A DNA stretch of 64,000 nt from the NCBI RefSeq assembly GCF_013215705.1, contig NZ_JABSQR010000021.1, forward strand, positions 33,149-97,148. Direction: 5' to 3'. Every line of letters begins with the position of its first letter. Position 1 is the first letter of the stretch. The notes under the pieces were generated by a model. The model saw nothing but the letters and a program-made list of their open reading frames with translations, was not told the DNA's origin and searched no databases. The position numbers and the translations under genes were made by a program. This stretch comes from Moritella sp. Lineage in GTDB: Bacteria > Pseudomonadota > Gammaproteobacteria > Enterobacterales > Moritellaceae. Shown here piece after piece: positions 27,902 through 36,741 of this stretch.

Positions 27902-28424
27902 AATATCTCTCTAATGTGATGGGAATAGTCATTAAATAACTTCTTTAAAAGAGCCAGAAGTTAAGCCCTCCACCCTACTCCTTGTATTTTAATTAAATGA
28001 TAGATGCATCATGTTTTACCTTATTTTCCTTCATCATGGCATATTTAAACACCGCTATTTATGATATTTGTGAGCACAGTGATGCTGGCACTTATTTCTT
28101 ATCTGGTTTGTATTTATACATCCGTTGGTCGGCTAATGCTAAACACTCAGATTAATTTCGGGTTTCAAAACTTGTGACAATACCAAAAATGATAGTGCCA
28201 CTGTTTTCGGTTCATTTCTGTAAATGATGTGATGTGAAAAGCAACTCACAATCATCACATGAGCAAATGCGTTAAGCCATAATGAGCAGAAACGGCTTAG
28301 CTCTATTGCACTAATCTAGAGTTGGATATTCTTCTCCATGATTTGGAATTCTATTGGATCAAGTTAGCATTTGATGCCTACAGGAATAATATTAACTAAA
28401 AAAATAGCTACCTATAAAGGGTTA
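27902..28424. other. Intergenic region without a convincing gene
   Basis: More than 500 bases upstream of the feo regulatory sites. A 39-codon open frame at 28036-28155 (+) has no visible ribosome-binding site or family and is not called. Nothing else is supported here; it may be decayed coding DNA. Confidence 0.4.
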
Positions 28425-28438
28425 ATGATCTAAGTCAA
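28425..28438 (+). promoter_or_regulatory. feoA: Candidate FNR site upstream of feoA
   Basis: ATGAT-CTAA-GTCAA matches the FNR consensus TTGAT-N4-ATCAA with two mismatches. It lies 35 bases before the Fur box and about 135 before feoA. Activation of feo by FNR under low oxygen is known in E. coli. Confidence 0.5.
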
Positions 28439-28472
28439 TGAATAAAATTATTTTCATAGTATGATTGCATTA

Positions 28473-28491
28473 AATGATAATGACTATCATT
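28473..28491 (+). promoter_or_regulatory. feoA: Fur box upstream of feoA
   Basis: AATGATAATGACTATCATT is a near-perfect 19-bp Fur-type palindrome about 80 bases before feoA. It is expected to repress feoAB when iron is plentiful. Confidence 0.85.
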
Positions 28492-28572
28492 TAATGCATA
28501 CGTTTATGACGTAAGCAAGTCAGAATAGAGAGATAAACTTAGGCATAGAGTGCCATATTTGGATAAGTAATT

Positions 28573-28857
28573 ATGAACAGTTCACTATTTAATAACTCAC
28601 TAGCATTATCATCCGAAGACTTGCTCACCACACAAGCAACAGTTCACAACTTATCTCAAGCTAAAGTAAACCAAGATTACGTTATTAAGGGTGTGGATGC
28701 AGGTGAGCCAGAAATTGCCAACTTCCTATTCACACTGGGCTGTTTTAAAGGTGAAACCATCACATTGATTTCGATACTGTCAGAGAGTTATGTCATCAGT
28801 ATTAAGGACGCGAGATACAGTATCGGCAGTGACTTAGCTCAAGCAGTGCTCATCTAA
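28573..28857 (+). CDS. feoA: FeoA ferrous iron transport accessory protein
   Basis: A 94-residue cytoplasmic protein with the SH3-like FeoA domain (the segment from DAGEPEIANFLFTLG to GETITL, then YVISIKDARYSIGSDLAQAVLI). FeoA works with FeoB in Fe2+ import, probably as a modulator. It is first in the feoA-feoB-Cys-rich gene order. A Fur box and a probable FNR site precede it. The 94-142 bp gap to feoB holds two hairpins and is longer than expected for tightly coupled feo genes. Confidence 0.9.
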   Translation: MNSSLFNNSLALSSEDLLTTQATVHNLSQAKVNQDYVIKGVDAGEPEIANFLFTLGCFKGETITLISILSESYVISIKDARYSIGSDLAQAVLI

Positions 28858-28887
28858 TTTTATTTACACAATTCATATATAAAAATA

Positions 28888-28948
28888 CAAGCGATTAACG
28901 CTTGAAATCTTAAGCCGTGACAATCCAGTAGGGAGTTGTCACGGCTTA
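28888..28948 (+). other. Two hairpins between feoA and feoB
   Basis: CAAGCG/CGCTTG (28888-28893 with 28899-28904) and a perfect 13-bp stem TAAGCCGTGACAA/TTGTCACGGCTTA (28911-28923 with 28936-28948) lie in the feoA-feoB gap. There is no T-run, so a simple terminator is unlikely. They may be an mRNA processing or stability structure that sets the feoA:feoB ratio. Confidence 0.6.
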
Positions 28949-28999
28949 CCGATGGTAATGATTATTATTATTATTACCGTTATAACTAGGGGGTTTGTT

Positions 29000-31003
29000 T
29001 TGAAAATAGCATTAGCGGGTAATCCAAATAGTGGAAAAACCACATTATTCAACGCTTTAACAGGGAAAACAGCGCATGTTGGAAACTGGGCGGGTGTCAC
29101 TGTAGATAAAAAAGAAGGGCTATTAAAGAAAACGTTTAATAAAATTAATGCTGATATTACTGTCGTTGATTTACCCGGCGCTTATTCAATGTCTCCTTTT
29201 TCTTCAGAAGAAGCGATCACGCGAGATTTTGTCAAAAATGAAAAACCAGATGTGATCCTTAATATTGTCGATGCTACCAATTTAAGCCGCAGTTTATTTT
29301 TCACAACACAACTATTAGAACTTAATATTCCGATTGTGCTTGTTCTTAATAAAAGTGATTTAACCAAGAGCAAAAAAACAATCATTGATACTCAAGCATT
29401 AAGTAAAATACTTGGATGCCCTGTCGTTGAAACGACGTCTACAAACAGCTTTAAAAATGGTTTAGATAACGTAGTCTCTACAGCCGTTGAGCTCAGTGGT
29501 AAACACCAAACTGCGCCTTTTGATAATGAAAACATTGATTTAAGCAATGCTAAATTAGTCGAGGCTTCAGATATTAAACGCTTTGAATTTGTAAAAACTA
29601 CTGTAGCAAAAATAGAACACAGACAAGTCAAAAATAATACCCAGACAACTCAAGATACTGTCGATAGAGTCATTGCCAATAAATGGTTAGGACTGCCTAT
29701 TTTTGCGCTGATCATGTGGTGCGTATTCTCTATTTCACAAACTCATTTAGGACCCATTTTAGCCGATGTTCTGGTGGGTTGGATTGATGCGTTTTACGGC
29801 TGGGTCGAAGGGTTATTAGGTAGCGATATTTCACCGGTATTAAGCGCGTTACTGCTAGACGGTATCATCGGTGGTGTGGGTGCCGTAGTCGGGTTCTTAC
29901 CCTTGATCATGGTGCTGTTTTTCTTACTAGCATTACTTGAAGATTGCGGTTATATGGCGCGTGTTGCCGTCATTATGGATCGCTTTTTTAAACACCTAGG
30001 TTTGTCTGGTAAATCTATTATTCCTATGGTTATTGGTACTGGCTGCGCGATTCCGGGTATCATGGCGACCAGAACAATCCAAAACGAAAGACAGCGCAGA
30101 ACCACTGCGATGTTAACGCCGTTTATACCGTGTGGTGCGAAACTGCCGGTGATCGCATTATTTGCGGGTGTGTTTTTTAATGATGCGGCATGGGTCGGCA
30201 CATCTATGTACTTTATGGGGATTGCAATCATCACCTTTGGTGCATTAGTGGTGATGCGTATTACAGGCGAAAAAAATACGCGGTCATTTTTTATCATGGA
30301 ACTACCTGAATATAGATTCCCAAGTATAAAACGCGCGGTTGTTTCTACGCTCTCAAGAGCAAAGGCATTCATTATTAAAGCCGGTACCATTATTTTGTTA
30401 TGTAACGCTGTGGTACAAGTGATGCAAACATTTAATTGGCAGTTTGAGGTGGTTGCTGAAGGCGCGGCAGGAACAAGTATCCTCGCGAGTGTGGCATCTC
30501 CATTCGCATTGGTGCTAGTGCCTCTTGGGTTTGGAGTATGGCAATTGGCTGCAGCTGCGATCACTGGTTTCATTGCTAAAGAAAATGTAGTAGGTACATT
30601 AGCGGTTGTTTATGGCATTACTAACTTTATTGATACCGAAGAGCTTGCATTGATTTCTGGCGGTTCAGATGTTGCGAGTATCATGGGATTGTCTTCTGTG
30701 GCGGCATTATCTTATCTGATATTCAATTTATTTACGCCACCGTGTTTTGCAGCTATGGGGGCAATGAACGCTGAAATGGAAGATAAGAAGTGGTTGTGGG
30801 GCGGTGTCGCATTCCAATTCGGCATGGGTTACGTTACTGCATTCCTCACTTATCAGATTGGTACATTAATCACGACTGGGGCATTAGGCCAAGGGTTTAT
30901 ATACGGTCTAGTGGTTACTTTAATACTTGTCGGTACTTTGCTTTACTTTATGTACAAAGGTGATCGCAAGGCTGAAGAAAAGTTAAATCTGTATACCGCA
31001 TAG
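29000..31003 (+). CDS. feoB: FeoB ferrous iron transporter
   Basis: The main Fe2+ permease of the inner membrane, 667 residues from TTG 29000, which has AGGGGG six bases upstream. An ATG at 28952 would add a low-complexity Ile-rich leader. The N-terminal G domain has GNPNSGKTT (7-15), NWAGVTVDKK, DLPGAYS and NKSD motifs. The rest holds two Gate motifs and multiple membrane helices (GCAIPGIMATRT, IPCGAKLPV). The length is shorter than E. coli FeoB (773). The open frame stops nine bases before the following small gene, indicating one operon. Confidence 0.93.
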   Translation: MKIALAGNPNSGKTTLFNALTGKTAHVGNWAGVTVDKKEGLLKKTFNKINADITVVDLPGAYSMSPFSSEEAITRDFVKNEKPDVILNIVDATNLSRSLFFTTQLLELNIPIVLVLNKSDLTKSKKTIIDTQALSKILGCPVVETTSTNSFKNGLDNVVSTAVELSGKHQTAPFDNENIDLSNAKLVEASDIKRFEFVKTTVAKIEHRQVKNNTQTTQDTVDRVIANKWLGLPIFALIMWCVFSISQTHLGPILADVLVGWIDAFYGWVEGLLGSDISPVLSALLLDGIIGGVGAVVGFLPLIMVLFFLLALLEDCGYMARVAVIMDRFFKHLGLSGKSIIPMVIGTGCAIPGIMATRTIQNERQRRTTAMLTPFIPCGAKLPVIALFAGVFFNDAAWVGTSMYFMGIAIITFGALVVMRITGEKNTRSFFIMELPEYRFPSIKRAVVSTLSRAKAFIIKAGTIILLCNAVVQVMQTFNWQFEVVAEGAAGTSILASVASPFALVLVPLGFGVWQLAAAAITGFIAKENVVGTLAVVYGITNFIDTEELALISGGSDVASIMGLSSVAALSYLIFNLFTPPCFAAMGAMNAEMEDKKWLWGGVAFQFGMGYVTAFLTYQIGTLITTGALGQGFIYGLVVTLILVGTLLYFMYKGDRKAEEKLNLYTA

Positions 31004-31012
31004 GAAACTGTT

Positions 31013-31201
31013 ATGGAAAATATAATAGTCTCTCTCGTTATTACTTTGATTGTCGTGCTCGCTATTTCAAAAATAATCAGTGAAAAGCGTAAAGGTTCAA
31101 CATGTATCGGATGTTCTGAGAGTGGTCAGTGTAGCACTGCTAAACCCGCGCAAAAAGCACCCTATTTAGATCAAAAAATAGAAATCAAACAAGTAATATA
31201 A
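31013..31201 (+). CDS. FeoB-associated Cys-rich membrane protein
   Basis: A 62-residue protein with one N-terminal membrane segment (residues 3-20) and four clustered cysteines (CIGCSESGQCS region). This matches the small FeoB-associated Cys-rich proteins that follow feoB in many marine bacteria. Its role is unclear; iron binding or stabilisation of FeoB is suggested. It lies nine bases after feoB and before a strong terminator, so it ends the feo operon. It is not the winged-helix FeoC of E. coli. Confidence 0.82.
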   Translation: MENIIVSLVITLIVVLAISKIISEKRKGSTCIGCSESGQCSTAKPAQKAPYLDQKIEIKQVI

Positions 31202-31234
31202 AACCTAACGTACAAGTGTAACGGTTCAGTGAAT

Positions 31235-31261
31235 AAAACCTCCTAATTGGAGGTTTTTTTT
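31235..31261 (+). terminator. Intrinsic terminator of the feo operon
   Basis: AAAACCTCC-TAATT-GGAGGTTTT forms a 9-bp stem followed by further T residues. On the opposite strand it also ends in T-rich sequence, so it may serve the convergent marR transcript as well. Confidence 0.9.
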
Positions 31262-31277
31262 GATCTAGAGATATAAA

Positions 31278-31694
31278 TTAGAATTGTGTGTTCATTTTCG
31301 ATAGACACTTAAGAAGTATGACACATTCATTTTCATCTAAATTAGAAGTAATGTCTTGAGTCAACCTGAGGTGTAGATCATCATGTTCATGGTAAAGTTT
31401 CTGTCCCTCGTCGGTTAAGTCAACCAAGATAGAGCGTCGATCAGAATCGTGGGGACGTCGCTGAATAAATTCAGCATGAACCAACTTATCTATTTGCACA
31501 GTCAGTGTGCCTGTCGTTATACCTAATCGACTAGCAAGTTCCTTCATACGCATTGCGCCGTGATTGCCCAACACTTCAATGGTATGGGTTTGCGCAAGTG
31601 ACAAATGCTTGTCTTTTACAACGGACTGCTCCCATGAAGAAAGTTTATCATAAAATTCAATAATGGAATGATTCAGTTTTTCAAGTTCTTTCAT
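31278..31694 (-). CDS. MarR-family transcriptional regulator
   Basis: A regulator of 138 residues from ATG 31694 (TTG 31700 with AGG at better spacing is an alternative). The winged helix-turn-helix is MRMKELASRLGITTGTLTVQIDKL, with the wing around RRPHDSDRRSILVDLT. Its start lies within the end of the dmeF-like efflux gene, so the two are one operon, and it probably controls that operon through the 57-bp dyad in front of dmeF. The inducer could be a metal or another stress signal. The protein has few Cys/His residues placed for an obvious metal site. Confidence 0.85.
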   Translation of the reverse strand: MKELEKLNHSIIEFYDKLSSWEQSVVKDKHLSLAQTHTIEVLGNHGAMRMKELASRLGITTGTLTVQIDKLVHAEFIQRRPHDSDRRSILVDLTDEGQKLYHEHDDLHLRLTQDITSNLDENECVILLKCLSKMNTQF

Positions 31695-32616
31695 CGGCAA
31701 TTTGACCTGTCTCTGTAAAGTGGTTTACTTCAATTGTTATGTGACTAATTTTATCAAATTGAGTCAGTAACTGCTTGTAATAATCTACAGTTTTTGGATC
31801 GTTAGCAACTAATGAAATTATTGCAGCGTAGTGATCAGCACTGATTTTCCAAATGTGAACATCACTGACTTTATTATCGTCTTCCATTTCTAAGGTATTA
31901 ATTATTTTCTCTTGATACTCAGGATAAATACTTGCATCAAGCAGGATCGGACTCGTTTGCTTAATCAGGCCAAATGCCCATCGAGTAATAATCACTGAGC
32001 CTACAATGCCCATTAACGCATCGACCCAGTTCCAGCCCCAGTATTTCCCTGCAACGAGTGCGAATATAGCCAGCACAGACGTAAGTGCATCGGCTAAGAC
32101 ATGAAAGTAAGCGGCCTTCATATTGTGGTCATCATGATGGTGGTGGTGATCATGATGGTGATGGTCATCTTTTAATAAAAACACACTGATAATATTAACT
32201 GATAGACCAAGCATGGCAACCAGAATAGCTTCATTAAATTGAATTTCCTGTGGTGACATTAAGCGATGAATAGATTCACCAAGCATAATCATCGCAACTA
32301 AACCAAGGGCAATGGCACTGCTAAATCCCCCTAAAACGCTGGCTTTTCCAGCACCAAAAGCAAGCGATTTGTCGTTGGCATGCTTGCGGGCATATTGATA
32401 TGCAAAAATGGTAATCAAGAACGCAACTGCGTGAGTGCCCATATGCCACCCGTCTGCCAATAAAGCCATTGAACCGTAAATAGTTCCTGCGGCAATTTCT
32501 ATTACCATGGTAATGACCGTTAGGATAAGCACATAATACGCACGTCGCTCACCTTGATGGTTATGGTTGGTAAAATTATGCTCGTGTTGCCATTTTTGTA
32601 TCGTGTGAGTATGCAT
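31681..32616 (-). CDS. dmeF: DmeF-like CDF cation efflux protein
   Basis: A cation diffusion facilitator of 311 residues from ATG 32616, with AGGAAG upstream (ATG 32631 would add five residues). Six membrane segments, LLADGWHMGTHAVAF as the first metal-site helix and ADALTSVLAIFALVAGK as the second fit CDF proteins. The His-rich cytoplasmic loop (DDHHHHDHHHHHDDH) lies between helices four and five. The N-terminus HTHTIQKWQHEHNF is characteristic of DmeF, a Co2+/Ni2+ exporter. The last 14-20 bases overlap the marR gene. Confidence 0.85.
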   Translation of the reverse strand: MHTHTIQKWQHEHNFTNHNHQGERRAYYVLILTVITMVIEIAAGTIYGSMALLADGWHMGTHAVAFLITIFAYQYARKHANDKSLAFGAGKASVLGGFSSAIALGLVAMIMLGESIHRLMSPQEIQFNEAILVAMLGLSVNIISVFLLKDDHHHHDHHHHHDDHNMKAAYFHVLADALTSVLAIFALVAGKYWGWNWVDALMGIVGSVIITRWAFGLIKQTSPILLDASIYPEYQEKIINTLEMEDDNKVSDVHIWKISADHYAAIISLVANDPKTVDYYKQLLTQFDKISHITIEVNHFTETGQIADERT

Positions 32617-32629
32617 TGTTCTTCCTGCC

Positions 32630-32686
32630 ATTTACATTGATAATCAAACTAAATTTACTTTATATAGTTTGACCATCAATGTAAAT
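32630..32686. promoter_or_regulatory. 57-bp interrupted dyad operator of dmeF-marR
   Basis: Two outer arms, ATTTACATTGAT (32630-32641) and ATCAATGTAAAT (32675-32686), and two inner arms, CAAACTA (32645-32651) and TAGTTTG (32665-32671), share one exact centre at 32658. Each half contains a TTGA-N3-TCAA core (TTGATAATCAA and TTGACCATCAA) like a MarR site. A TATA-rich centre probably contains the -10 region of dmeF, so binding would block transcription. Confidence 0.7.
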
Positions 32687-32974
32687 TAACTTTTTAGTTA
32701 TGCCTATATATAAATGAAAGGAAAATACAGATTCAGAGCATCTCTTAGATATTAGAATAAATCGAAATATGCTGCTAATGTGCAACAGTCAAAATAGCAC
32801 CCGATTGAGATCCAGGTAGGGTAAGAAATCAGCGAGTAAAAGCTTTACGATATTTGCTTAATAGGTAATACAGAACTATAACTAAGAGAGAATAAATTAA
32901 AACGAAGATTGGTCTATAAGAGATTGATTTGAAAACTAGAACGTCAGAAACGCGAAAAGCACAACACTTTTGAA

Positions 32975-33084
32975 GGATACCCTACAAGCCTCACTCCGGC
33001 ACTTGAGTTCTCTGCTGCGGTTGCTCCCTTCCGGGCCTGGCCGAGTTCACAGAGTATCAATGCGGAGGGACCCATAAGGCACCC
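32975..33084 (-). ncRNA. ffs: 4.5S RNA of the signal recognition particle
   Basis: The minus strand contains the universally conserved SRP core GGCCAGGCCCGGAAGGGAGC with the GGAA tetraloop and the asymmetric loop (AGCAACCGCAGCAG side). Alignment by eye to E. coli 4.5S RNA places the 5' end at GGGTGCC (33084) and the 3' end at GGGTATCC (32975), about 110 nt. It pairs with Ffh. Flanking GCACAACAC/GTGTTGTGC arms (32959-32967, 33092-33100) extend the stem and probably belong to the precursor that is trimmed. Confidence 0.9.
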
Positions 33085-33114
33085 ATCAAACGTGTTGTGC
33101 TTGACAACGAGTGA

Positions 33115-33143
33115 ATTATTAACTATTCACCGATTGTTTGCAA
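33115..33143 (-). promoter_or_regulatory. ffs: Probable ffs promoter
   Basis: On the minus strand TTGCAA (33138-33143) and AATAAT (33115-33120) are separated by 17 bp and lie about 30 bases before the extended 4.5S stem. No other features are evident between 32700 and 32958. Confidence 0.5.
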
Positions 33144-33217
33144 CCGTTTATAGCAGTTTTATTCACTATAAATGTTGTTTGCACACTATCCAACCAAGTC
33201 GATCAATTCCAACGCAG

Positions 33218-35104
33218 TTAAATAACTAGTCGGCTAAGATACTGAGCGGTAAACATAGTTGCAGGTACTGGTTTACCATACAAATAACCCTGACCAAAAT
33301 CACAACCTTCTTCGACAATAAACTGATGTTGCTCTGCCGTTTCTACACCTTCGGCAACGACTTTCAAATTAAGCTTCTTCGCCATCGCAATTATCGCACG
33401 CGCTAATTCTTTATCTTGATCACATTCCATTAAATTCGTAATGAAACTGCGATCTATCTTCAGGGTATCAAACGAATATTTCTGCAAATAACTTAATGAC
33501 GAATAGCCTGTACCAAAATCATCTAACGAGATACTAACACCGAGGTTTTGTAAGCCAGTAAGGGATTTGGCTACCTTTTTCTCGTCTTGGAGTAACACCC
33601 CTTCGGTGATCTCAAGCTCTAACGCACTGCCAGGTAACTGATAATAAGCCAACAGCTGGGCGATACGAGACACTAAATTGTCATCCCGAAGCTGTACTGG
33701 TGATATATTAACTGCGATAGAGAAATCATTACCAAAGCTCTTACGCCAGTGGCTTGCCTGTTCCATTGCCGTACGTAATACAAAATTGCCCAATGCTAAG
33801 ATCTGACCGTTCTGCTCGGCTAAATTAATAAAACGATCAGGCGCGACCGCACCCAATATTGGATTGTTCCAACGGATTAATGCTTCTGCGCCCAATACTC
33901 GCTGAGTTTTAACACATATCATTGGCTGATAATGTACCGACATTTCATGTTTATCGAGTGCTTCTGCTAAGTGTGATTCTAAATAGTGGCGCTCACCAAT
34001 AACGGCACTCAATTCTTCAGTAAAGAAGTTATAATTGCAGCCTTTATCTTTACTCGCGGTCATCGCCGCTTCAGCTCTCTCGACCAAAGCGACACCTTGG
34101 TCTTCGGCTGAATCCGCTAAGGCAATACCAAAACATACCTGAGTGGTGATGGTATAATCGTCTATTATAAACGTTGATTCAAAGGCATGTGATAATCGCG
34201 AAATTAAATCAATGACTTGTTCAACTACATTTTCGTCACGAACGACAATGGCAAATGCATCACCCCAGCAACGCGCGACTAAATATTCAGTGGTTAGCTG
34301 TTGATGAATACGTTGACTGAGTTCCAGTAATACTTTGTCACCTATCGCATAACCATAACTGTTATTAATCGATTTGAAGTTGCGAATACCAAGATAAATT
34401 ACCGCCAGTTCATTGTCATCATCCACACTCTCCAGCATGCCATCCATCTGTGAGACTAATGAAAGTTGGTTAGCTATACCGGTAAGCCCGTCATATTCTT
34501 GTTGATAAATAAGTGTTGATTCTAATGCCGAACGGCTATCTTGCTCGTGCAATAACGCTTGATTAGACAAGGTCAGAGCCATTGATTTTTTAGCAAGCAT
34601 GGTCTGTAACTTACGATTAGCGTGCAGTAATTCTGCTTTTTCGTAGAGAATAGCGAGATCAGCGATCATCGATTGCTGAAAACGAACGATCAGTAATTTG
34701 CAATGCGGTGTAAATTCTCGAGCTTGGGTATCTAAAACACAAAGAGTACCAAAAGCTTGATCATCAGGCCAAGTAAGGGGTAAACCATAATACGCCATAA
34801 TGTCAGCGTTAACATTTTGATCAAAAGACCAAGTTAAATCTTGTAAAGCGTCCTCGATAAGTAGCTCTGCTCGGTTATAAATAACCTGTGCACAATAACA
34901 ACTCAGTTGCTTTGATTCTGATAACGACGATGAAATTACGCTAGCCGTGTCGTTTGACGAAAAGATTCGAACATCACTATGGTGAACGCGCATAATTAAT
35001 GCTGCTGGTAAATTCATAATGCCAGCGATCAACTCTACAGTTTGTTGCCACCCACGAAACATAGGCTCCGGGATCTCAATAACCTGAGTATTAATATTTA
35101 GCAT
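33218..35104 (-). CDS. GAF-GGDEF-EAL protein with degenerate GGDEF
   Basis: A 628-residue cytoplasmic signalling protein without membrane segments. An N-terminal GAF-like sensor (about 15-170; the MAYYGLPL and GTLCVLD motifs are typical) is followed by a short coiled coil and a GGDEF domain whose active site reads CWGDAF near residue 280. It is therefore probably not a cyclase. The EAL domain is intact (GAEALIRW near 408, EITEG, LDDFGTGYSSL). The likely activity is c-di-GMP hydrolysis regulated by a ligand of the GAF domain. It is monocistronic, between ffs and the men operon. Confidence 0.87.
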   Translation of the reverse strand: MLNINTQVIEIPEPMFRGWQQTVELIAGIMNLPAALIMRVHHSDVRIFSSNDTASVISSSLSESKQLSCYCAQVIYNRAELLIEDALQDLTWSFDQNVNADIMAYYGLPLTWPDDQAFGTLCVLDTQAREFTPHCKLLIVRFQQSMIADLAILYEKAELLHANRKLQTMLAKKSMALTLSNQALLHEQDSRSALESTLIYQQEYDGLTGIANQLSLVSQMDGMLESVDDDNELAVIYLGIRNFKSINNSYGYAIGDKVLLELSQRIHQQLTTEYLVARCWGDAFAIVVRDENVVEQVIDLISRLSHAFESTFIIDDYTITTQVCFGIALADSAEDQGVALVERAEAAMTASKDKGCNYNFFTEELSAVIGERHYLESHLAEALDKHEMSVHYQPMICVKTQRVLGAEALIRWNNPILGAVAPDRFINLAEQNGQILALGNFVLRTAMEQASHWRKSFGNDFSIAVNISPVQLRDDNLVSRIAQLLAYYQLPGSALELEITEGVLLQDEKKVAKSLTGLQNLGVSISLDDFGTGYSSLSYLQKYSFDTLKIDRSFITNLMECDQDKELARAIIAMAKKLNLKVVAEGVETAEQHQFIVEEGCDFGQGYLYGKPVPATMFTAQYLSRLVI

Positions 35105-35263
35105 ACTAGATCTCTGTTAACTACACCGTGCTATATGACATTGTAAAGCGTTATTACTATGTCGTTATTCATCTGATGAATAAGGAAGATTGTGTATACT
35201 ACAAGAAAACAAAGCCAACACCAAGTTAGATTTATGACATGCAATAATAATTATCATTTAGCT

Positions 35264-36706
35264 CTATTTTTTGTATAAACTTGTGATCCAAAGTTGAATT
35301 GGTGCGCGAATTAATTTGATACCGCTCACATTTAAACTGTCAGGTAAGGGATAATAATTGATTGGCCACATAAATTTAATCAGCTTACCTTTTAAGAACT
35401 TATTCATATGTTTAACAGATAGCGGTGCAGTTGAGTCAATTACGGCGATCGGACGCTGACCAAACTCTGCATCTTCGCAGGGGAACACCAAGGCTTGATT
35501 AATTAACGGATGTGAAAGTAACACGCGTTCAATTTGTTCTGGGTGAATATTTTCACCACCAGAAATAAACATATTGTCACTGCGGCCTAAAATAAAGAGT
35601 TCATCAGCCAGTCTATCACCGAGCCTCTTCTCGCCGAGATCGCCCGTGACCAGCCAACCGGTATCATCAGTAAGACTCCGTAATACGCCACGATAATAAT
35701 AGCCGATCCCCAAACTAGCGCCGCATACTTTAATGTTCTTTCCGCAAATAGTTAATGAGCGATGTGCTAATAAAGTGCCAACACCAGCGCTGCTATCCGC
35801 ACGTTTAGCGGTAACAGTAGAGGCCATTTCGGTCATGCCGTATCCAGACCAACATTCAATGCCTAAAGACCTGGCTTTATCGGTTAATACTACAGGGATC
35901 ACCGCACCGCCTAACAAGATACGTTTCAGACTAATCGTGTATTTCTCTATATCAAGTTCGTTAAGATAACGGCTCAGTTGAGTCGGCACTAAAGAAGCAT
36001 GCGTCACTTGTGATAACTGTGCAACCAAACTGTCCGATGACGGCAGTACCAGTTGTCCACCAGCGAATAACCAACGCCAAACAATCGCCAGTCCAGATAC
36101 ATGAAATAAGGGTAAGGATAATAACCAACTGTCTTGTGCGGTATAAGAGAACGATTGCAATAATCCCGCAGCAGAATATAAGTGATTGTCACTATTGTGC
36201 GCCACGGCTTTGGCTTTGCCACTTGAGCCAGAAGTAAACACGATACTGGCTAATCGCTGCGCTTGCCATTCAGCGCCTACATCAGCACTATCAAGGTAAG
36301 ATTCCGATAAGCAAGTAAACACTAACGGCTTAGCACAACCATAATGCAGGTCGTTTAACACATTGAATTCGGGATCGGATAGCCAAATATACTTTACCGC
36401 TAACGTTTCAAGTTTATCATTTAATTGCTCACTACTCTGCTTCGGGTCTAATATCACACAGCACGCACCCAGTCGTAAACAAGCTAAATACAACCACAAT
36501 ACAGTTAAGTTGTTAGTGCTTACTGCTGCGATGAGATTCCCTTCCCGAACACCTTGCCCACTTAACTGTTTGGCATAACAGTTGACTAAACCATTAACTT
36601 GCTGCCACGTAAATTGCTGCTCACCATAGACTAACGCCTCTTGTTCAGGGGTTAGATCCGCCCAATGCAGCCAAGGCCATAGCTTAAAACCAACGTCATC
36701 GTTCAT
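35264..36706 (-). CDS. menE: o-Succinylbenzoate-CoA ligase MenE
   Basis: A 480-residue adenylate-forming enzyme that activates o-succinylbenzoate to its CoA ester in menaquinone synthesis. The AMP/ATP motif VFTSGSSGKAKAVAHN is near residue 155, the GYGMTEMAS motif near 285 and the TGDLGEK motif near 355. A C-terminal GGENIHPEQIERVL completes the ANL-superfamily pattern. It is the last gene of the men cluster, 35 bp after menC. The conserved C-terminal catalytic Lys region is altered, ending SGIKLIRA, which is common in short MenE proteins. Confidence 0.9.
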   Translation of the reverse strand: MNDDVGFKLWPWLHWADLTPEQEALVYGEQQFTWQQVNGLVNCYAKQLSGQGVREGNLIAAVSTNNLTVLWLYLACLRLGACCVILDPKQSSEQLNDKLETLAVKYIWLSDPEFNVLNDLHYGCAKPLVFTCLSESYLDSADVGAEWQAQRLASIVFTSGSSGKAKAVAHNSDNHLYSAAGLLQSFSYTAQDSWLLSLPLFHVSGLAIVWRWLFAGGQLVLPSSDSLVAQLSQVTHASLVPTQLSRYLNELDIEKYTISLKRILLGGAVIPVVLTDKARSLGIECWSGYGMTEMASTVTAKRADSSAGVGTLLAHRSLTICGKNIKVCGASLGIGYYYRGVLRSLTDDTGWLVTGDLGEKRLGDRLADELFILGRSDNMFISGGENIHPEQIERVLLSHPLINQALVFPCEDAEFGQRPIAVIDSTAPLSVKHMNKFLKGKLIKFMWPINYYPLPDSLNVSGIKLIRAPIQLWITSLYKK

Positions 36707-36741
36707 GATACTTGCTCATATTTATTCATACTTTGTTATTG

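Noticed and set aside
28036..28155. 39-codon open frame before the feo sites
   Set aside because: No ribosome-binding site, no recognised family, and a single short frame in a long non-coding gap.
29950..30573. 207-codon antisense open frame in feoB
   Set aside because: It is the complement of well-conserved FeoB membrane helices, which is a known source of spurious long frames.
35244..35260. Fur-box-like AATAATTATCATT near the menE end
   Set aside because: It matches only part of the Fur palindrome and sits just past the 3' end of menE, away from any start in a suitable orientation.
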